A DNA stretch of 64,000 nt from Kwoniella bestiolae CBS 10118 (Eukaryota > Basidiomycota > Tremellomycetes > Tremellales > Cryptococcaceae): NCBI RefSeq assembly GCF_000512585.2, contig NC_089246.1, positions 992,001 to 1,056,000 on the forward strand, in the 5' to 3' direction. Below the pieces are notes generated by a model. It was not told where the DNA came from. It was given only the letters and a program-made list of their open reading frames with translations, and did not search any database. Positions 21,855 to 34,700 of the stretch are shown in pieces (positions within the stretch are counted from its first letter, which is position 1; the number at the start of each line of letters is the position of its first letter). Position numbers and translations under genes: made by a program.

Positions 21855-24800
21855 CTAGAACTCTGATCCCTCGATCTGTACAAGGTGACCGATTGTCAAC
21901 TCACATAACGGAATGATAGTCTGTGTTATATAAGTTCACTCACATTGAATGTCGCTCCGTATTTCATATACCCTTGCATTATCTCGAAAATACCTACTGG
22001 GAGGTTCTACGTTCGCACAAGTAAACCAACATCAGCACGCTTGCGCTTACTAGACACAGGAACACCACGCCTATCACTAAATTTGGCAGAGCAACTTACC
22101 ATACTCAACAAGGTATACTGAATCTTGGCGTGTCCATGTATCAAACCCAACTTGAACAGATAGTGCGCTATCATCGAAGGGTACGCTGCGTCCATGTACC
22201 ATCTGGAGTAGATCACAAGGGCAGAAGATTGTCAGCGCTACTGTTTTCGGATCAATTGGCCATGTGATCATATTATCTTGTCCCATTCTCTCTTCCCTCC
22301 CTCGACCCCGAGTGCCAGAATTCAAGCGAAAAAAACCCACCGGTGATGATAAGTAGTCAACCTAATAGCAGCATTCAAAGTCCTCTGCAGATCCCCTTCC
22401 GTAGCGTACATCTCCAACAGCTTGATCAGCGCCTTAGCAGAGAATTTACTATCCAAACATCTCTGGAAGGCATCCTTAGCTTCTTCCTTGTGATGTAATC
22501 TCGAGGCTAGTTCTCCTAGGATCTCCCACTCGGTCCCTGTCTTGCGGTATGACATGTGTTGGGTTTTGAAGTGGGATATCTCGGCTCGCCAGATCGTGTA
22601 TACTCGGAGGTCCTGTGTTGGTAAAACATTAGTACAATTGCCAAAGTACGAGTCGAATACCATCCATCGGGTGATGTGTCCGCTTAACTCACTTCATATA
22701 ATACCCTGTGATACAAGTGTGGTCAGCTATTACACAACGATTTATATCCGAAAGCTAACAGTACGAGAGAAACCCACAAAAACAGATTATCCAGCCACCT
22801 CTCACACAATCGTTTATTAGCAAAAGCCGAAGGCGCCTGACCATTCCCATCCTCATCATCCTCATCATCCTCCTCATCAACATCATCCGCCTTCATTCCA
22901 ATCGGGCTATTCGGCTCATCATTCACCTGCGCCACCTCAGGCTTCTCCAAAACCGTATCCATCTGTTGACTCTCCTTCTTCTGATGCTGGAACGTCGTTC
23001 CGTTAGGTGTCCGGGTGGATTCCGTCGATATTCGAATAGTGGGTATATCAGACGGCGTATTTGGTTCTCCTCCTCCTCCTCCTGCGGAGGATCCACCTCG
23101 TACTCCGGTGGTGGAAGCGTTCTCATCTGCTGCAAAACCATTCATCTCTACCGATGCGGTGGTTTTGTGTAGCCTGTATTCCTCCTCCATCACGAATACT
23201 TGTGATCGGGTCTTCAGCAGTTCGTCCCATCCGATCTTGGATACTAGTAATGTTAACAACGAGTAGGCTTTGGCGAATGTTCCTCGTAAGCCTGGGGCAG
23301 GTAATCGTATCAAGGCTACGTCGGCCTGTCATTAATAAATCACATCAGTCAAGACCACTCATTCCCTGACTGCATCTGCATCCAGACGGAGAGACCCACC
23401 TCATTATCCCTAGCAGATTCCTCATCCAGTATCCCACTCTCCGCTATGAACTTCTTGACCGGCAAATGCGTCTTCAATGGCGTAGGCATACGATGCAAAT
23501 CCCTCTCATTAAACGTGAACATAGGACACGAATTTAACGTTAATAAAGCTTGGTCGAATTGGCCCAATTCTATGTATGTTTCAGTCAATTTCGCCCAGGT
23601 GACGAACTCGCTCGGGGCGGAGTTGACGGCCTGTTGAGCTATTTGTTGGGCCCATTCGGGCTTGCCTTTTGATAAGAGGAAGTCACATTGGGCGTGTAAG
23701 ATGGGGTAGGATTGGGGGGTGGAAGATAGGGCGGAGTGCATTATTTTGACTGCTTTGATTTCTTCGTCTGTAGGTGTACGTAAAGAAATCAGTCCGTCGT
23801 ATCAAGGTAAGAGGTCGTTATGAGCCTATCTGAATCTCCTGGAGCCCTTCTTCGCTCGTTGCACTTCATGAATTGACTATACTCACTCATACCGATATAA
23901 CTCCTAGCTACCAGAGCCGCCACTTCTGGCTCATTCACCATCATCCTCTCAAACAAATTCGCAGCACGATCTAATCTAAATGAATCTTGAAAATACTTCA
24001 AAACAGCCGAAGTAAGGTGATTCGTCACTACCGTGGCCACTTGAATTTCAGGATCTGAACCCAGCTGCCATCCTATATTAGACCATATAATTAGCACAAG
24101 TAGACTGGAACCCCTCTTTCCGGTTCAATCACTTTCTCACACATTCCATAGACTCGCGAAATGATCAGACCACACTCACCCTTGAAGAACAACGCTTCAG
24201 CAGCTTTCAAAAACCTCCCCTCAGCCTCAGGCGTAGTGATGGGATCCAGTTTCCTATACCCCGCCAGACGGTATGACGCATCGTCCGCATACCTTATTGC
24301 TCGAAGTAATGCCGATAAGTAGGTTTCCTGCCATAATTCAGGTGTAGCTGCGTGTCTAAATTCGAATACACATATTTAGCTTCTCAGCTCTGTCTCCTAT
24401 ACCATATCCTAAGTTTACGACCAACAGGAGGGCAGGACACAGGTGACGCAGAGAAGAGGGCAGCTCACTTATCACCCCTCAAATCAACTACATAAGCATC
24501 CACCCCTCCTGGGATCTTGACGTCTACCCGCATGTCCACTCGAGAGAAGGCGTTGAAACAGCTATTCAACCAGATCTCATCAGCTAAGATCCTTTCGACC
24601 GATAATTCAATGGAGACTCAGCATGCTAGCTGGTACCCACCAATACGTCCCACTCCTCACTTTCCATCCATGGCCTTTCCCGAACCATGCTGTATCCTCT
24701 TCCACTGAAAATTGCAGGGAGTTCAAGTACGCAGCGAGTGAAGCTGACGAAGAGGCTTCGACACCGGAGCTGAGTACACTCGTTAGAAGCTTCTGACTGA

Positions 24801-25207
24801 TCTATGAAACAGAATGCTAGCTTACCAATAATGATAGGATCCGAGCTGTGTTGGACGGTCATATATCAGCCTGATCGTCCTTCAACGTCCGCAGCCGGAA
24901 CAGCTAACTCACATCCTTCTGAGCAGTCTTTGATCCAGACGATTTGATGACCTGGCATAAATCGGGTGGACCAAGTTCGCGGAAGGTGGCTATGCATATA
25001 CGATCAGCTGTGGTAAACCTGAATACGACTTCAAGAGCTGGCAGTGCGATGTCGACTTACCCAACGTCTCTGTACGAGCAGTAACGGATTCCCCAATGTT
25101 CGTCTGAATAGTAGATTGATGAACATTAGTTGAACGATTTCACTGCCCAAAAGGTGGATAAGACTCACCTCGACGAACTCTGGGATATCCTTGAACAGCT
25201 CTGACAT
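21855..25207 (-). CDS. Exomer (ChAPs) subunit, Bch1/Bud7 type
   Basis: ChAPs proteins bind Arf1 and Chs5 at the trans-Golgi and carry selected cargo, such as chitin synthase, to the plasma membrane. Fifteen exons (5' to 3'): 25207-25169, 25103-25061, 24989-24913, 24845-24826, 24769-24641, 24561-24469, 24355-24180, 24072-23887, 23767-23400, 23325-22778, 22705-22693, 22612-22341, 22202-22100, 22006-21944, 21875-21855; 716 aa. ChAPs landmarks: RELGPPDLCQV, CCFNAFSRVDMRV, PGGVDAYVVDLRG, LNSCPMFTFNERDLHRMP, RLCERWLDNLFLVLYEDLR, VYTIWRAEI and a TPR-like helical array. A polar Gly/Asp-rich insert (about residues 385-490) interrupts the repeats. Exons 4 (20 nt) and 11 (13 nt) are microexons; the last exon encodes six residues. 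Which of the yeast paralogues it matches (Bch1, Bch2, Bud7, Chs6) is not resolved. Divergent from VPS52. Confidence 0.88.
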
Positions 25208-25475
25208 ATTGTGCTAGCTGTTCCACGATATTAGACTGAGCGAAGGTAGGTTTTGTGGTATGTAAGGATGTTTTGTTAAGAAATATTCGAGTATGAGAGA
25301 AGATGAAGCACGTCAAAATGGGAATCAAGTCATAGCGCGGTTATCTCCATCTCCTCTCATTGTTTTGGCTGTGACGCGGCGTGGTACAATCACATTGTGG
25401 GGTATATCATCTTTCATCCTTTTTATTGTTGTCTTTCCATCTATATGCATACAATCATCAAAGACATCAGAGAAG

Positions 25476-27922
25476 ATGTCAGCTGAAATACCAAACGGTC
25501 ACGCAGAGGTGAGTTACTATAGTCTGTCGCATGCGTGATGGTGAAGCAGCTGACATCGGCAACAGGATCAATCCCTCGAGACAGAAACGCAATTGCAGAC
25601 GCCCGGTGCTGGACCTTCGAGATTGCCTGCTGTTGAGCAAGGTGATGAGGAGCAGATGGACGAAGAGGAGAGAGATAGAGTATCGTGTGAGCTGGTCGAC
25701 TCTCTTCATGTGTAGTCGGCGCTGACAGGGGGGACCACAACAGTCTTCAAGAAACAAGCTGAGTATCTTGAGCTCGAGCAATCCGTCAATGTGAGTGAAC
25801 CTCTGTCAATCATTACATTTCAAGGTCAAGTTGACCATATATCTTCATACCGATACACGCCCATAGTCAAGCACCGAATTACTATCTTCCCTCGCCTCGT
25901 ACCTCTCAACATTCCAGAATGACCTATCGGCAGTGTCAGGCCAAATATCAGACTTACAAGGCCGGAGCTCAGAGATTGATTCCCAGCTGAAGGGGAGAAA
26001 GGTGGGTCAACCCGGCCATCCTACTACCTCTCAATCACAAAGCAAGACCATTGACAGCTCTCGCTATCCGCTAATACAAATACTGACAATGTATCATCAC
26101 CACAGACGATCCTCCCTCCCCTCAACGCCTTATTAACCGACATAACCCTCCCTCCCTCTCTCGTCCTCACCCTGCGAGATACCCTCCCCTCCCAAAATCC
26201 AGAGATGTGGCTCTCAGCCATAACCCAGCTAGACAGCAAGCTCCAACTCCTCTCATCCCGCTCATCAAAAGTCAAGGCCGTCCAGGAACTAGCCCCGATA
26301 ATAGAGGGATTAAAACTGAAAGCTTTGAACGTATTACCTTCATTCTTGCTATCGCTCATCAAACCTCTCAAGTCAGCTTCGAAAGGCCTTTCGACCAATT
26401 TGGCTGTACTGCAAACATCGCTCTTATTAAAATATCAACCGTTCTATCAGTTCTTACTGAGGAATTCACCAAAGATTGCAAAACAGGTTGAAAGGGGTTA
26501 TGTAACCGCCGCTAGATCATATTATGAAACTGGATTTCGAAGATATGCCAGATCGCTGGGTACCGTCAAAAGTAGGATAACGGAGAAACAGGAGTTGGTA
26601 GGTTCTCTGAACACTTCGGACGCTGCGCAGAACTTGTTGAATGGTCAGAAGCACGGTGGGGGAGAGAAGGAGGAAGATAGATTGAGGTTTAAGGATTTGG
26701 ATGTGGAAGGTGAGGATGCGGGGGTGATATTGGGTTATATGGCTGATGAGAAGGATTTTGTGAGTGGTTACTAAGCTCTGATGGTCCATATAAGCTGCTG
26801 TAGAAGAGGGTTGAACATGTTGGGAAGAAGCTAAGATTCATTTGTGTTTGGGTGCGGGCTGTAGAAAGCGCCTGTTGAGGCTTTATTCCGATCACTCGCA
26901 TTGGTCCTCCTCGACAACGCATCATCAGAATTCACATTCATCGTCCGCTTCTTCGCCAAACCCTCCTCTTCAGCCACAGCTGCACCTACAGGAATCAGAT
27001 CACCCATCGAGACACCCGTGGAATCTTCCCCTAACCCATCCTTCGTGGACCTCATGTCAGATACAGGACGATCCACCTCCACTCGACAACGCAAAGGTGT
27101 CAATGAGATTAACGAGAACCTGAAAGATGCAGAACGAATATGGCACGAGGTGTTTGACTCCTCCCTAGAATACACTACAACCTTTTTCAACTCCATAATT
27201 TCGCCCGGTACCTCCGCCGGTATACCCTCTGTCATTTCCCTATTGACGATAATAAGATTGAACGATAATCTCATAAATTGCTCGGACTCAAGAGGATGTA
27301 TACCCCTGATCACTTATCTCAACTCGTGGAAATTGAACCTCTGGCCTGTATTTAGGAAAGAGATGGACCATCATATCAACTCGCTCAAGAGCTTGGCAGA
27401 TGATCTGGAGGGGAAGAACTTGATTAGTAGTTTTGGATTAGGGTTGAAGAGCCTGAAGGATAATCACGTTAGACAGATTGCGAAAAGGTATGGGGAGATG
27501 TTCAGTAGGACTGTGGCGTTGAGTAATGCCGCTGAGGAGGTTATGATTTTCTCTAGGTGAGTACTTCTTTATCGACAATCCAGATTCCTACTCCATCTCC
27601 CTTCCCTTCTCTTCAGTTACTCCCCGCACCATCTTGCAGTCTCACTTCCCTGTCATGTCTATTACGAATGGTATGGGAAGTTGCTTACCTGTTCGAGTAT
27701 AGTATGACCCGTCTCCGTACCGAGCTCATCCGAATCCTCACCTCCCAATCTAACAAGATCAAATCCGTACCCGAACGACACTCCTTCCTATCGTCGATAT
27801 ACGAGATTATAATGCACGAGCTGGTCAGTGGACCGGGCCAGACGACCCACCCGAAATTGCAGAGTGAATTATCATATTTCAGAACAAGGGAGGAAGAGGC
27901 TAGGAGGAGGATAGCTGCGTAG
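25476..27922 (+). CDS. VPS52: GARP/EARP tethering complex subunit Vps52
   Basis: Vps52 is the core subunit of the GARP complex that tethers endosome-derived vesicles at the trans-Golgi. Exons 25476-25508, 25566-25686, 25744-25790, 25867-26001, 26106-26759, 26865-27556, 27703-27922 give 633 aa. Features: an acidic N terminus; a coiled-coil region with AEYLELEQSVNSSTELLSSL and ISDLQGRSSEIDSQLKGRK; the Vps52 core with LLKYQPFYQFLLRNSPKIA and TAARSYYETGFRRYARSL; PVEALFRSLALVLLDNASSE; and a C-terminal helical region with RYGEMFSRTVALSNAAEEV and SVPERHSFLSSIYEIIM. Length is close to the family. It shares a 268 bp promoter with the exomer subunit gene, which also acts at the trans-Golgi. Confidence 0.9.
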
Positions 27923-28367
27923 GTGTGGTGGGACGGATGAACATGCAATGTTTTGTGTATAACGTATATTAGACTGGTGGATGGCGGACAAGGCGACGGT
28001 CTGTTACGGATGTAAGTAGATGATCATTCTGCCCACTCGTCATGCTTGGTGAATCAAGTAGAACTGCTGCATATGCAATGTATACGCGCTACTGTACTTA
28101 TTCACGATGATGCATGTACTTATATGGCATTTCTTACGCATTCCATTCTCACTTGATTGTATATTTTAGATATATAAAGCATATACTCATTCACATACTC
28201 ATACTCCCAAATAAATGGTTTTCTTCCATGATATGAAACTCCCACTACTATTGCTTCTTCGATTTTATATGTAACAACCATGACAACTTGTCACTTCAGA
28301 TCAGATCTTTTCTCTCGTTTTGTTAGATTTGTTTGGGATTTGGATTTTGAGGTTGAGGGAGAGAAGA
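27923..28367. other. Convergent 3' intergenic region
   Basis: 3' flanks of VPS52 (+) and the CHZ-like gene (-), AT-rich. No gene is seen. Confidence 0.55.
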
Positions 28368-29157
28368 TTATTTCTCCTCATCATCATCGTCTTCCTCGTC
28401 ATCTTCCTCGGCGGCTTCTTCGTCGTAATCGCCTCCTTCTACAGTATAACCATAAAAATCAGTACTGCAGTCACTCTGCATGAACCACTGGAAGAGGTTA
28501 GATGGCAAAGGAAGATAAGAAGATGTGAAAGCGGAAACCCGACTCACCCTCATCATCATCAGGTGATTCAGGAGCATCAACCTCGTCGTCTTCATCGTCC
28601 TCCTCGTCAGCAGCAGCAAGATCGAGGTCGGCGTTCTTCCATGCTTCCTCCTACGATATTATCATCATCATCATCACCAGGTCTTGTCAGCTCCAGATCC
28701 TCTTTTCCAAGAGCGACGGGTAACTCACAGATGCGTAGTTGACTTTTGCCCTTCTTCTAGGAGGTAAATCCAAGGGTACATCATCTTCGTCATCTTCCTC
28801 CTCCTCCTCCTCTTCGGGGGCAGGTTCCTCAGTGGATTTGCCTTTACCTTTATCGGCGACAGCGGGGGTTTCTTCGGTCTTGGCTCTGCAGAAGGAAGGA
28901 AGGGGTCATCAGCATAACAATCCATGTTCACGTATCATATCTACTTGAGGGAAGAGGAAGAGGGAGAGGAGAAGAAACACCCACTTCTTATCAGCCTCTT
29001 CACCTTCTGGAACATCTTCCGCCTTCCTCTTCTCGCCTACCTCGGCGGCGGCACTTTCCTTGGCAGCTTCGGTGGGTGTTTCCTTGGTAGATTCAACGGC
29101 TTTGGCTTCGTCAGCGCCGGGGGCAGTAGCGAGGGCTTTGACTTCTTGTTCGGACAT
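28368..29157 (-). CDS. Small highly acidic nuclear protein, CHZ-type histone chaperone candidate
   Basis: Exons (5' to 3') 29157-28985, 28885-28729, 28650-28548, 28438-28368 give 167 aa. The protein is dominated by Glu/Asp runs, with an Ala/Glu/Lys-rich N terminus (EKRKAEDVPEGEEADKK). In the centre lies DVPLDLPPRRRAKVNYAS followed by EEAWKNADLDLAAADEE. A basic RRR-x-K-V-x-Y patch flanked by acidic tracts is what one expects of the CHZ motif of the Chz1 H2A.Z-H2B chaperone, where it sits near the C terminus. Here the acidic tail after it is long. Chz1 delivers H2A.Z-H2B to the SWR1 complex; that role is inferred from this motif only. Alternatives are another acidic chaperone or nucleolar protein. 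An ACGCGT box lies 161 bp upstream. Confidence 0.6.
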
Positions 29158-29644
29158 GGTGGACTTATGTAGATATGTAAAGTGAGTAGGGAGTAAAGAA
29201 GGAAGATGAGAAGAGTGGAATGTTGAATGACTGAACGTATAGTACTCGTAGTATTTATATGACGGATCGAGGGTAATTAATGAATGAGTGGGCTGGTTAC
29301 TCCACCGTAAATACGGGACGCGTCCGGGGTGATTAGTTCGCGTCATAACAATCATGATCTTATTTATGCACCCGGTTTATGGACCAGGTTGAGAGGGATG
29401 TTCGACCTTACGTAACCCCCTTTCACTGGTGGAGGTCGGATTGAGATTTCAGCGATTGAGGATTTTTGTTGATCCATCCGTTCTGCATTTTGGATTTTGG
29501 GACAGCTGATGCTATATTAGATACTGTCAAATCACACTTTGCTAAGCTGCTCTTGCCAGACAAGCAGGATACTCTAGACACACAGAAAGGTGGTTCTCAC
29601 TCACCAGTAGCGATCACAATCTCTCCAAGTCATCCTTATACAAG
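29158..29644. other. Divergent promoter region CHZ-like / RCL1
   Basis: 487 bp between the two start codons, with the palindrome GGACGCGTCC (29316-29325) containing ACGCGT. No gene seen. Confidence 0.6.
29318..29323. promoter_or_regulatory. ACGCGT MluI cell-cycle box between CHZ-like and RCL1
   Basis: ACGCGT within the ten-base palindrome GGACGCGTCC, 161 bp from the CHZ-like start and 322 bp from the RCL1 start. This is the core MBF site; it would fit S-phase expression of a histone chaperone. Function is inferred. Confidence 0.4.
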
Positions 29645-31312
29645 ATGACATCCCAAGCTGGACCCTCAAGGGATATCCTCCGATTCACCACTCACCGACA
29701 CCTCAGACAGCGTCTTCTTCTCTCTATATTATCTGGTAAATCCATACGGGTCGATGGAATACGGTCGGACGACGTACATGTCGGTTTGAGGGATTATGAG
29801 ATCAATCTATTGAGGTTGGCCGAGAAGGTCACAAATGGAAGTACTATTGAGATCTCCGTCACTGGTCAGTCGTCATTTCCTCCTCTCATATTAGTGTGGT
29901 GGAACGAGAGGTTGGATTATTTGCTAATGCCTACCGACATATAGGTACCTCATTTCTCTTTCACCCTGGTTTGTTACCCGGTGGTAACTACACACACACC
30001 TGTCATATTGGCAGATCCATAGGATATTATCTGGAACTGTTAATACCCCTCGCTCCATTCTGTAAGAAACCTTTTGAGATCAACCTGTATGGTGTTACAG
30101 GTGAAGAAGGGCGGGACATGACTGTGAGTCGTTATTTATCTGCCATCTCGTATCTGCGCTTGCTGATGTATTTGAAATGCAATAGGTCGACATGATCAGG
30201 ACGGTAACTCTCCCTCATCTACACTTATTCGGCGTAACGGACGGACTAGAACTGCAAATCAAGAAAAGAGGTTCGGCGCCCTTAGGAGGAGGTCAAGCAG
30301 TGTTCAAATGTCCGGTAGTGAGGAGCTTGAAGACTGTCCAGTTTTTGGAGAAAGGCAAAATCAGGAAAATAAGGGGTGTAGCGTGAGTAGGATCTGTTTT
30401 GTTCTATTGATTCGCTCGACCTTCAGGATGTAAAACAAACCTCTTGAATATCCTGATTAGAGAGAACAGCTGCACGTCTTCTTGAAGTGCTAGGAGCTGA
30501 CATCGTCTGAATCGGTTATCACAGCTACTCTACTCGAGTCTCCCCTCAATTCGCCAATCGAATGGTCGAATCCGCTCGATCGATACTGAACAGGTACATA
30601 CCCGATATATACCTAATAACGGATGTGTACAAAGGCGATGATTCTGGAAAGTGAGTATGAAATCCCATTGATCCAACATAATGTCCTATGAACGACTGTT
30701 TCGTCACATAGCCGTTGTCTATGTGATATCAAAAGCTGTGTCTGCACTGCATGATAATTCCTCGGCTAACTCGTTGTTTGACCTAGATCCCCGGGATACG
30801 GCCTCACCCTCCTCTCACAATCCACCACCTCCTCTCTCCACTCCTCTGAGACCCTCTCGATACCCAACCAAACTCAGACACCAGAGGATATAGCATTGAA
30901 AGCTGCGCGCCTACTCCTAGAAGAGATAAGTACGGGCGGATGTGTAGATTCAAAACATCAATGGCTAGTTGCTCTGTTAATGGCATTGGGGAAAGAGGAT
31001 GTGTCGAAAGTGAGGATGGGTAAATTGACGGCTCACAGGTGAGTCCCTTTCTTCTTCCTCTATTGCGGTCTATTCATCGGGGATAGGCGGTTCACCTCAT
31101 TTGAGATTTCCCTTCTTCATCTACCAAGACACATCGATCACATAACTAACCTGATGTTTTGGTATCTTATCTCTCGTAGCGTCCAATTCTTCCGCGATAT
31201 GCTGTTATTCTTCGGAACGAAATACAAGCTCGTCGAGAATGCTCAAACGGGTGAAGTCGACGTTAGCTGTATAGGTATAGGGTATAGTAATGTCAACAAG
31301 TCGATGGCGTAG
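29645..31312 (+). CDS. RCL1: RNA 3'-terminal phosphate cyclase-like protein Rcl1
   Basis: Rcl1 is a nucleolar protein of the cyclase fold that works with the GTPase Bms1 in 18S pre-rRNA processing and has lost cyclase chemistry. Exons 29645-29864, 29945-30123, 30186-30382, 30525-30650, 30787-31038, 31180-31312 give 368 aa, the usual length. Landmarks: LRFTTHRHLRQRLLLSILSG at the N terminus, LRDYEINLLRLAEKVTNGS, FHPGLLPGG, CHIGRSIGYYLELLIPLAPF, GVTGEEGRDMTVDMIRT, KKRGSAPLGGGQAVF, RKIRGVAYSTRVSPQFANRM, and the GGCVDSKHQW region. The catalytic His motif of true cyclases (HGG-type, near the C terminus) is not evident, which supports Rcl1 over RtcA. The first intron donor is the less common GTCAGT. 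Confidence 0.93.
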
Positions 31313-31711
31313 GCTGTTAGGATCCGGATGAGACCGAAGCATGCCTTTGGTATTTTTTTTTCTCTCACCGTTGTCTTTCAAGCCAAAGGGATTTAATCAT
31401 TCATCCATTGCAGTTGATGTGATATTGGAATGGATAGATGCACTGTTAGGTTCAGTTTTGAGACGACTGTATAAACTATATTGCTTTGGACGGTGTGTAA
31501 GGCATTGTCATTGGTGATTTACAGACTGGCCATACTTCATAACATGCATCAATGATCACTACTATAAATCCTACATAGTATTTCAAACAATATACACATG
31601 AGCAACCCATTAAACCTTTTTAATCATATACAATCTATCCGTGATACACTACAGCACTCCGTCACTTCAATCTACACTTTCCAACATTTACAGTAATAGA
31701 GCCAGAACAGT
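31313..31711. other. Convergent 3' intergenic region
   Basis: 3' flanks of RCL1 (+) and the RasGAP gene (-), AT-rich. Nothing else seen. Confidence 0.55.
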
Positions 31712-34700
31712 TCAATCCACCTCACCATCCTTCCTGTTGCCCAACCTCCCACTCAACGAGTTACTCTGCCCACCACTCCCCTCTCCATACTCCCCATGCT
31801 GATACCGTGCATTGTGGACCTGGTCCACCTCGTACCCCAGACCGGGCGGTCGGAAAGTAGGCGACATCCAACCGAAATTTAACCACTTCATCACCCCTCC
31901 TCCACCATGCGCTGAGTGACTTTGTGAAGTATGCGTAGAGGAAGTCATACTAGATGGATTGGGACTTTTGACTCTTCTAGAAGTGGATAGGTCCAATGTT
32001 TCAGGTGCTGGTGCCGGAGAGAGGTTGGAGCGAGTTCGGGATAATTCGAGTTTCCTATCTCTTTGTGCTGAGCCGATGTCGATCTGAAGGGATGGGCAAC
32101 TTGGTATGATGGGTCGGAGGGATTCTTTGGATTTCGAGGTGATGGATTGATCTCGTGGGTCGGAGTGGATCGAACTACAATAGAACAAGTGTGTATGTTG
32201 GTATCAGCTCGGTATGTTACAGCGCTTGTAAGGAGGAAAGACTATGTTATTCTGTCTGTTCAGGTCATCTAGACTCCCAAAATCAGAGGTCTTCAGGTTC
32301 GCCAAAACCTGCTCTGAGATTTACACTTGACCAAAAATACAGAAACACACTCACCTCCCATTATCTCCCGTCACATGCTCATAACTCGCCCTATGAACAC
32401 TACTAACAAACTGATCCATAGTCCTCAACAGATGATGCATCTCCTCCTCTTCCCCTGGAACAACTCCATCCTCTCTCGTCATCTCCGCACCGCCAACTCT
32501 GGCTTTACGGCGCTGGAACAATAATTCGTAGAACACCGCTGCGTCCGCGTCTACTTCCACAGGTCCAGCAACAGTCAGCATGGGTACGCCCTGGGCTATC
32601 TCGGGTGGGAGTAATGGTAGACGCTGAGATAGGAAGATGGAGATGGTTGAAGGTGGAGTGGGACGACATTGGAAGTCGTCTAGTGGTGTGGCGAAAGATG
32701 AGAGGTAGTCTATCATTGTGTCGTTGTTCTTCTGCAACGTAGGTCATCAGAACGTACTACTGATGAGAGACTGGTTTTATCTATCGTGGGGTCATGACAC
32801 CTCAAGTGGGATGCGTTGAAGTATCGAGCTTACCCGTATGAACGAAGAGTACCTCGCCAATTCAGGATCCCTCGCCGAATCGCTCCAAGTGAAAAAAGCC
32901 ATCGTATGGAATATCTTAGCTATCAACGTCAATGTCTTCTGTACAGGTACTCTGGGTAGACCTCTTGCGAGTCCAAACAAGTGGGGGCGCATCAATGCTG
33001 GGCCGATGAGTCGTAGCTAGGAGAGTGAAGTGAGTTGCCGACTTTGCGAGGTCACCGCGGTTTTGGGAACTCACAAAGAGGAATGACGAGACAGCTTTAT
33101 ACCTTAGCTTTCTCCTGGTGTCATTCGAATCAGCTGAGGAAGATTGAGCGATGTGGGTTACAGCTCACTCTTCATGATTCTCTTTGACATTCTTGAATAG
33201 TATGGCAAATACTTGTCGAAGTATGCTATAACAGGCAAGACTCAGCTGTATCAGCAAAGCTATCTCTTGAATTCTAGATCAAGGATGAATCATAACACTC
33301 ACTTTGGAAAAGTTCCTCTTTGAGCTAAAAGATCATACCGCCTCAATCAGCATTTTATTTCCCCCTTAACATCTGTCGTCACGTCACTCACTGTACATAT
33401 CCTCCCAACAATCATCCAGTATCTTGACAACGCTCCTCGTATTCTCATTATTCGCCTCGATCTCATTCTCGAGAACCACATTAACAGTAGGGCCAATAGA
33501 TGATTTCAAAAAGTCAAAACAGACCAATCGCATGGTAGCTTCCAGTAGACGTGTCATTGGTGAATTGCCTCTGAAGAGGGTATCTCCGCCTGAGCTCGGC
33601 ATGGTATCAGCATGGTGAAGAACTCCCGATAAATATGTCCCATGTGAAGGGACAGTTGTGGAAGCCATTGAACACTCACTAGCTTTGGCTTCGATCTCAC
33701 TCATCTCCACCAACCTGTCAAATGTCGTTCCCAACGCCCAATTGAACCTCGTGAACATGTCTACGCAGTGATCGAGCAATCCTTTAGACATCATATAGTA
33801 TATGGTCCTCGTACCGCCCATTCCGTGAAAGACCTAGATCATTCATGTTTGATTCTATCATCAGATGACTTGTTTTGCATTGGACGGGAAGATCGATGTA
33901 AAACCCACCTCTGGTAAGGGATAGACCTCCATGCCCACTACATTCACAATAGTGAAGTTCGCTATCAATCGTAGTTCACCGATGACATGACCCGATAACG
34001 ATATTATAGGGAATCGTTCGTCTTTAGCTTTCATAAATGATGATACCAGTGGTAGATGGACCGTAGCAAATGGCTGCGAGTGTTTACCTGAGCGCATGCG
34101 AGATATCTTGAGGGCTACACAACATACATCGGAGAATCAGCTGACGTCTACTCTGTCTGATAGTCGCAGTCGAGAGTATATGTGAGGTCAATGTACTCAC
34201 TACATGTCGTGAAGTCACGGACGTTCTCAAAAGTGAATAGTTCAGCCCAGAAGGGTATCTCCGAACGATCTTCAGCTTGGACCCATGTTGTCTGACCCAT
34301 GAGGTGTTTATCGGTGTATCTGATTAGCAAAGAGGATTATCGTCAGCCCCAGAAGTGAGAGGTATAGGTCCACTTACATCTCAACCTTCAACCTATCCTT
34401 TCCCGCCCAACCAGATTTCCACTCATGTTTCCCGCCCTCGCCTCTCGACAACTTACTCGAAGAAGGGTTCTGAGGCTCGCTCGACCTCGCGCTGATCTGA
34501 TCGAAAGACGACGCAGTATTCGATAGACCCTCCTCTTTCGTCATTGTGTGACCGATACTCAAATTGGATAAAGGTATACTCTCCTGTAGATCCAATACTC
34601 TAATTTGTAATCTCCTGTGCACTCTTGGTAAGTAGCTCCCACCGAAAGAGCGTAGTAGGGTGAACCATTCGTTCTTCTCTTTCTCACTTTTGAAGTCTAG

